Below are positions 21,625 through 24,069 of a stretch of 24,069 bases of DNA, one piece after another. The position numbers were made by a program, and so were the translations under genes. Below the pieces are notes generated by a model. It saw only the letters and a program-made list of their open reading frames with translations. It searched no databases and had not been told where the DNA came from. The stretch spans positions 1 through 24,069 of the forward strand of contig DASWIP010000105.1 in the NCBI GenBank assembly GCA_036397635.1, written 5' to 3'. The DNA is from DASWIP01 sp036397635 (GTDB lineage Bacteria > Actinomycetota > AC-67). How positions within the stretch are numbered: position 1 is the stretch's first letter; every line of letters begins with the position of its first letter.

Positions 21625-22729
21625 CGTCCCGGGAGCTGCTCGTGCGGTGGACCGGATCCTTGTCGAAGGTCGGCAGCACCTTCTCGCCGAACAAACGGAT
21701 CGTCTCCAGCGCCACCTCGATCGGCAGATCCACCGGCATCCCGAACACGACCTGATCGGGGCCTGCTTCCACGTAGCCCTTGAGCTGCTCGGTCACCTCG
21801 TCCGGATCTCCGCACAGCAAGTAGCCCGCGTTGATCCGCTGTTCGACCTGCTCGAGCGTCGGCTCGGGCAGCGTCTGCGGCCACTCCGGCACGCCGTCGG
21901 GCTTGGGGAACGTGTCGTGATAGCGGAAGACCAGGCTCTGCAGTCGGCCGCTGCCCATCCGGGTCGCGGCCTCGCGCGCCTCACGGCCGTCCGGGAGGCA
22001 GATCACCGAGTTGGTGATCATGACGTTGTCGTTGACGTAGTCGCCGAGCGGCTCGGCCTTCTCGATCGCGTTCTTGTACGCGTCGATCATCGGCTTCATG
22101 CGCATCGGCGTCGAGAAGTTGAACCCGATCACCCCGAGCCCCTTCAACGCCGCCTGCTCGTAGGTGGGCGGGTTGCCGGCGGCCTGCCAGATCGGCGGGT
22201 GCGGCTTCTTATAGGGCTTCGGCAGCACGTTGCGAGGCGGCACCGAGAAGGACTCGCCGTCGTATGAGTACTCGGTCTGGCGCCACATCTTCGGGAACTC
22301 TTTGATGACTTCCTCGAACATGGCCTTCGTGTCGTTCGTGGAAGGGATGCCGAAGCCGGTCACCTCGAGGCTGCCTGCGCCCCGGCCGGTCCCGAACTCG
22401 AAGCGGCCCTGCGAGAGGTGATCCATCATCGCGACGCGCTCGGCAACACGGACCGGGTGGTTGACCGGCGGCGAGATGTTCCAGATCGCCGAGCCGAGGT
22501 GGATCCGCTCGGTCACGCCGGCCAGGTAGGCCAGGAAGATCTCGGAGGCCGACAGGTGCGAATACTCGTCGAGGAAGTGATGCTCGGAGACCCAGATGTA
22601 CTTGAAGCCGGCCGCGTCGGCGGCTTTGGCCAGCGCCACGTCGTTCATGAACGAGACGTGCTCGTAGTCGGGGTTCTCGGCGACTCGACGGTTAGGCACG
22701 TGACCCTGCAGGAACAGGCCGAATTCCAT
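21605..22729 (-). CDS. LLM-class flavin-dependent (F420/FMN) oxidoreductase
   Basis: The 374-residue protein is a luciferase-like TIM barrel: MEFGLFLQGHVPNRR, then DAAGFKYIWVSEHHFLDEY, VTERIHLGSAIWNISPPVNHPVRVAERVAMMDHLSQGRFEFGTGRG (with the family's SxGR motif), PPIWQAAGNPPTYEQAALKG, and a C-terminal CGDPDEVTEQLKGYVEAGPDQV. Either FMN or F420 may be the cofactor. ATG 22729 has AGGAG 10 bp upstream; a reading from 22747 adds six residues. The KstR-like site in its promoter ties it to steroid metabolism, and mycobacterial KstR regulons include an LLM gene (Rv3520c), the likely counterpart. The step it performs is not known. Confidence 0.85.
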   Translation of the reverse strand: MEFGLFLQGHVPNRRVAENPDYEHVSFMNDVALAKAADAAGFKYIWVSEHHFLDEYSHLSASEIFLAYLAGVTERIHLGSAIWNISPPVNHPVRVAERVAMMDHLSQGRFEFGTGRGAGSLEVTGFGIPSTNDTKAMFEEVIKEFPKMWRQTEYSYDGESFSVPPRNVLPKPYKKPHPPIWQAAGNPPTYEQAALKGLGVIGFNFSTPMRMKPMIDAYKNAIEKAEPLGDYVNDNVMITNSVICLPDGREAREAATRMGSGRLQSLVFRYHDTFPKPDGVPEWPQTLPEPTLEQVEQRINAGYLLCGDPDEVTEQLKGYVEAGPDQVVFGMPVDLPIEVALETIRLFGEKVLPTFDKDPVHRTSSSRDAASVTA

Positions 22730-22773
22730 GCGAGCAGCTCCTCTCACCCGGACCGCGAGCCCGGCGTAGCGCC

Positions 22774-22802
22774 ATTATCTAGAACACGTTCTAACTTTTC
22801 AA
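22774..22802 (-). promoter_or_regulatory. Sigma-70-type promoter with KstR-like operator in the spacer
   Basis: On the minus strand TTGAAA (22797-22802) and GATAAT (22774-22779) are separated by exactly 17 bp, close to the ideal promoter. The spacer contains TAGAACGTGTTCTA (22780-22793), which fits the mycobacterial KstR consensus TnnAACnnGTTnnA at every fixed position. A bound KstR-type repressor would lie between the -35 and -10 boxes. The predicted transcript starts around 22767 and has a leader of roughly 38 bases to the LLM ATG. Confidence 0.8.
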
Positions 22803-22828
22803 GCCTGCCCTCCGGCTACCCTCGAGAC

Positions 22829-23596
22829 CTAGGGGTGCTGGCTGGAGACGCTGACGATCTCGCCGGTCATGTAGCTGGAGTAGTCGCTGGCGAGGAACAC
22901 GATCACGTTGGCGACCTCCCAGGGCTCGGCGCCGCGTTTCCAGATCTCGGCCTCGACCAGTTCATCGAGCGTGTCCTTCGGCATGACTTTCTCGAGGAAC
23001 GGGTGCAGCGCAAGACTCGGCGAGACCGCGTTCACGCGCACGCCGTGCGGCGCGCCCTCGGCCGCCGCGGTGCGCGTCAGCGCCATCACGCCGGCTTTCG
23101 CCGCGGCGTAATGCGCCTGGCCGACCTGCGCGCGCCAGCCGAGCACGCTCGCGTTGTTCACGATGACGCCAGAACCTTGCGAGACCATGTGCCTCAACGC
23201 CGCGCGCGTGCAGCGCATCGCTCCGTACAGCGTCACGTCGATGACCTGGTGCCATTCCTCGTCGGTCATCTCGACCAGGTCCTTGGTGCCGCCGAGGCCG
23301 GCGTTGTTGATCGCGACGTCGAGGCCGCCGAGCTGCTCGAGCGCGGTCGCGAACATCCGATCGACGTCGGTGGTGCTCGTAACGTTGCAGGTGGTCGCGT
23401 GCACCTCACCTCCGGTGGCGCGCAGCTGCTCGAGCGCCTCGTCGAGCCGCCGTTCGTGGATGTCGCTGATCAGCACGCGCGCGCCCTCCTCGAGGCAGCG
23501 CTTCGCGGTCGCGAACCCGATGCCCGCGCCCGCAGCCGCGGTCACGACGATCCGCTTCCCCTCGAGCAGCGCGTGCGGCGGCACGTAATCAGGCAT
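22829..23596 (-). CDS. Short-chain dehydrogenase/reductase, Rv3548c-like (steroid regulon)
   Basis: This 255-residue classical SDR has the cofactor loop VVTAAAGAGIGFATA, NNAGLGG, and catalytic Ser (NNASVLGWRAQ) with Tyr-x3-Lys (HYAAAKAGVMALTR). The acidic ISDIHERR segment after the second strand suggests NAD(H) rather than NADPH. The sequence tracks mycobacterial Rv3548c from the N-terminus (LLEGKRIVVTAAAGAGIG) to the end (EPWEVANVIVFLASDYSSYMTGE, with the terminal SSQHP). That gene lies in the KstR steroid regulon, and the product probably oxidises a hydroxyacyl-CoA or steroid hydroxyl. ATG 23596 has GAGGAGGA upstream and overlaps the stop of the acyl-CoA dehydrogenase gene by 8 bp. Confidence 0.88.
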   Translation of the reverse strand: MPDYVPPHALLEGKRIVVTAAAGAGIGFATAKRCLEEGARVLISDIHERRLDEALEQLRATGGEVHATTCNVTSTTDVDRMFATALEQLGGLDVAINNAGLGGTKDLVEMTDEEWHQVIDVTLYGAMRCTRAALRHMVSQGSGVIVNNASVLGWRAQVGQAHYAAAKAGVMALTRTAAAEGAPHGVRVNAVSPSLALHPFLEKVMPKDTLDELVEAEIWKRGAEPWEVANVIVFLASDYSSYMTGEIVSVSSQHP

Positions 23597-24069
23597 CGAC
23601 GTCCTCCTCGAACAGATGGCCGGCGAGCACGGCGCGATGCTCGGCCGTGGTGCCCCAGGCGGCCTGCAGCGCGAGTCCGCGTTTGAGCCACAGGTGCAGG
23701 TCGTGCTCCCAGGTGAATCCGATGCCAGCGTGCACCTGCAACGCGACGCGGTTGAGCAGCGCGGCCGCATCGTTCGCAGCGGCTTTCGCGACCGACGCGG
23801 CCCGGAGCGCGTCCTCGGTCCCTTCGGCGAGCGCGAGCGCCGCGTACCAAGCAGCGCCGCGCGCCCTGTCCAGCGCCACGTGCGCGTCGGCGAGCTGATG
23901 CTTGACCGCCTGGAACGAGCCGATCGGTCGGCCGAACTGCTCGCGGGCCTTCGCGTGCTCGACGCTCATCTCCAGCAGCCGCATGCCGACGCCGTTGAGC
24001 ACGTTCGCGGTCGCCGCCGCGCCGCGGGCGCGCGCCAGATCGACCGCATCCGCATCATCCACGAGCAGC
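23589..24069 (-). CDS. Acyl-CoA dehydrogenase small-type subunit (C-terminal part, runs off the window)
   Basis: Only the last 160 or so residues are visible; the reading frame stays open to the window end and the GTG at 24062 is most likely an internal Val. The segment has the C-terminal acyl-CoA dehydrogenase domain: VEHAKAREQFGRPIGSFQAVKHQLAD, then LQVHAGIGFTWEHDLHLWLKRG. No YEGT glutamate follows, as in partner subunits of steroid dehydrogenases. It is cotranscribed with the SDR (8-bp overlap), suggesting consecutive beta-oxidation steps. The partner subunit, if adjacent, lies beyond 24069. Confidence 0.85.
   Translation of the reverse strand, partial: LLVDDADAVDLARARGAAATANVLNGVGMRLLEMSVEHAKAREQFGRPIGSFQAVKHQLADAHVALDRARGAAWYAALALAEGTEDALRAASVAKAAANDAAALLNRVALQVHAGIGFTWEHDLHLWLKRGLALQAAWGTTAEHRAVLAGHLFEEDVDA

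Overview
The window is high-GC DNA with densely packed genes, many GTG starts and 4-8 bp start/stop overlaps. Almost every recognisable enzyme belongs to steroid (cholesterol-type) catabolism: ChsH1/ChsH2-like hydratases, EchA20, IpdA, IpdB, IpdC, FadA6, several two-subunit-type acyl-CoA dehydrogenases, an Ltp2-like thiolase fold with a DUF35 partner, an Rv3548c-like SDR and an LLM flavin oxidoreductase. This gene set, a KstR-type operator and VapBC modules point to an actinobacterium. The gene order differs from Mycobacterium and Rhodococcus, so I infer another actinobacterial lineage; the class cannot be fixed from the sequence alone.

Layout. (1) 1-1789, plus strand: end of a side-chain hydratase/dehydrogenase operon (ChsH2-type MaoC end, ChsH1, acyl-CoA dehydrogenase). 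(2) 1793-3648, minus strand: two tandem, apparently paralogous secreted proteins of unknown function. (3) 3762-7141, plus strand: echA20-ipdA-ipdB-ipdC, the core of steroid C/D-ring (HIP) degradation, as a translationally coupled operon. (4) 7164-10394: a 1076-residue signalling ATPase-cyclase. (5) 10391-11772, minus strand: RHH antitoxin, PIN toxin and an acetoacetate-decarboxylase-family enzyme. (6) 11820-14578, minus strand: DUF35, Ltp2-like protein and fadA6. (7) 14661-16489, plus strand: Nudix hydrolase coupled to a berberine-bridge-type flavin oxidase; converging on it, a DapB-like dehydrogenase (16476-17537, minus). (8) 17643-18267: a second VapBC module. (9) 18311-20475: a pair of acyl-CoA dehydrogenase subunits. 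(10) 20472-21580: a cyclic-nucleotide-binding protein and two small membrane proteins. (11) 21605-24069, minus strand: partial acyl-CoA dehydrogenase, SDR and LLM oxidoreductase.

Regulation is the most informative part. A 15-bp palindrome, CTGACGG(TC or AG)CGTCAG, occurs three times, each 2-16 bp before the first gene of an operon whose mycobacterial counterparts belong to the KstR2 (HIP) regulon: echA20-ipdABC, DUF35-ltp-fadA6 and the fadE pair. It does not resemble the mycobacterial KstR2 box. A separate site matching the KstR consensus fills the 17-bp spacer of a near-consensus promoter before the LLM gene. The window therefore seems to show a two-regulator steroid programme in which the KstR site is conserved and the HIP-regulon site differs. 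No regulator gene lies in the window. There is no gene-free stretch over 300 bases, and I saw no tRNA, rRNA, CRISPR array or insertion sequence.
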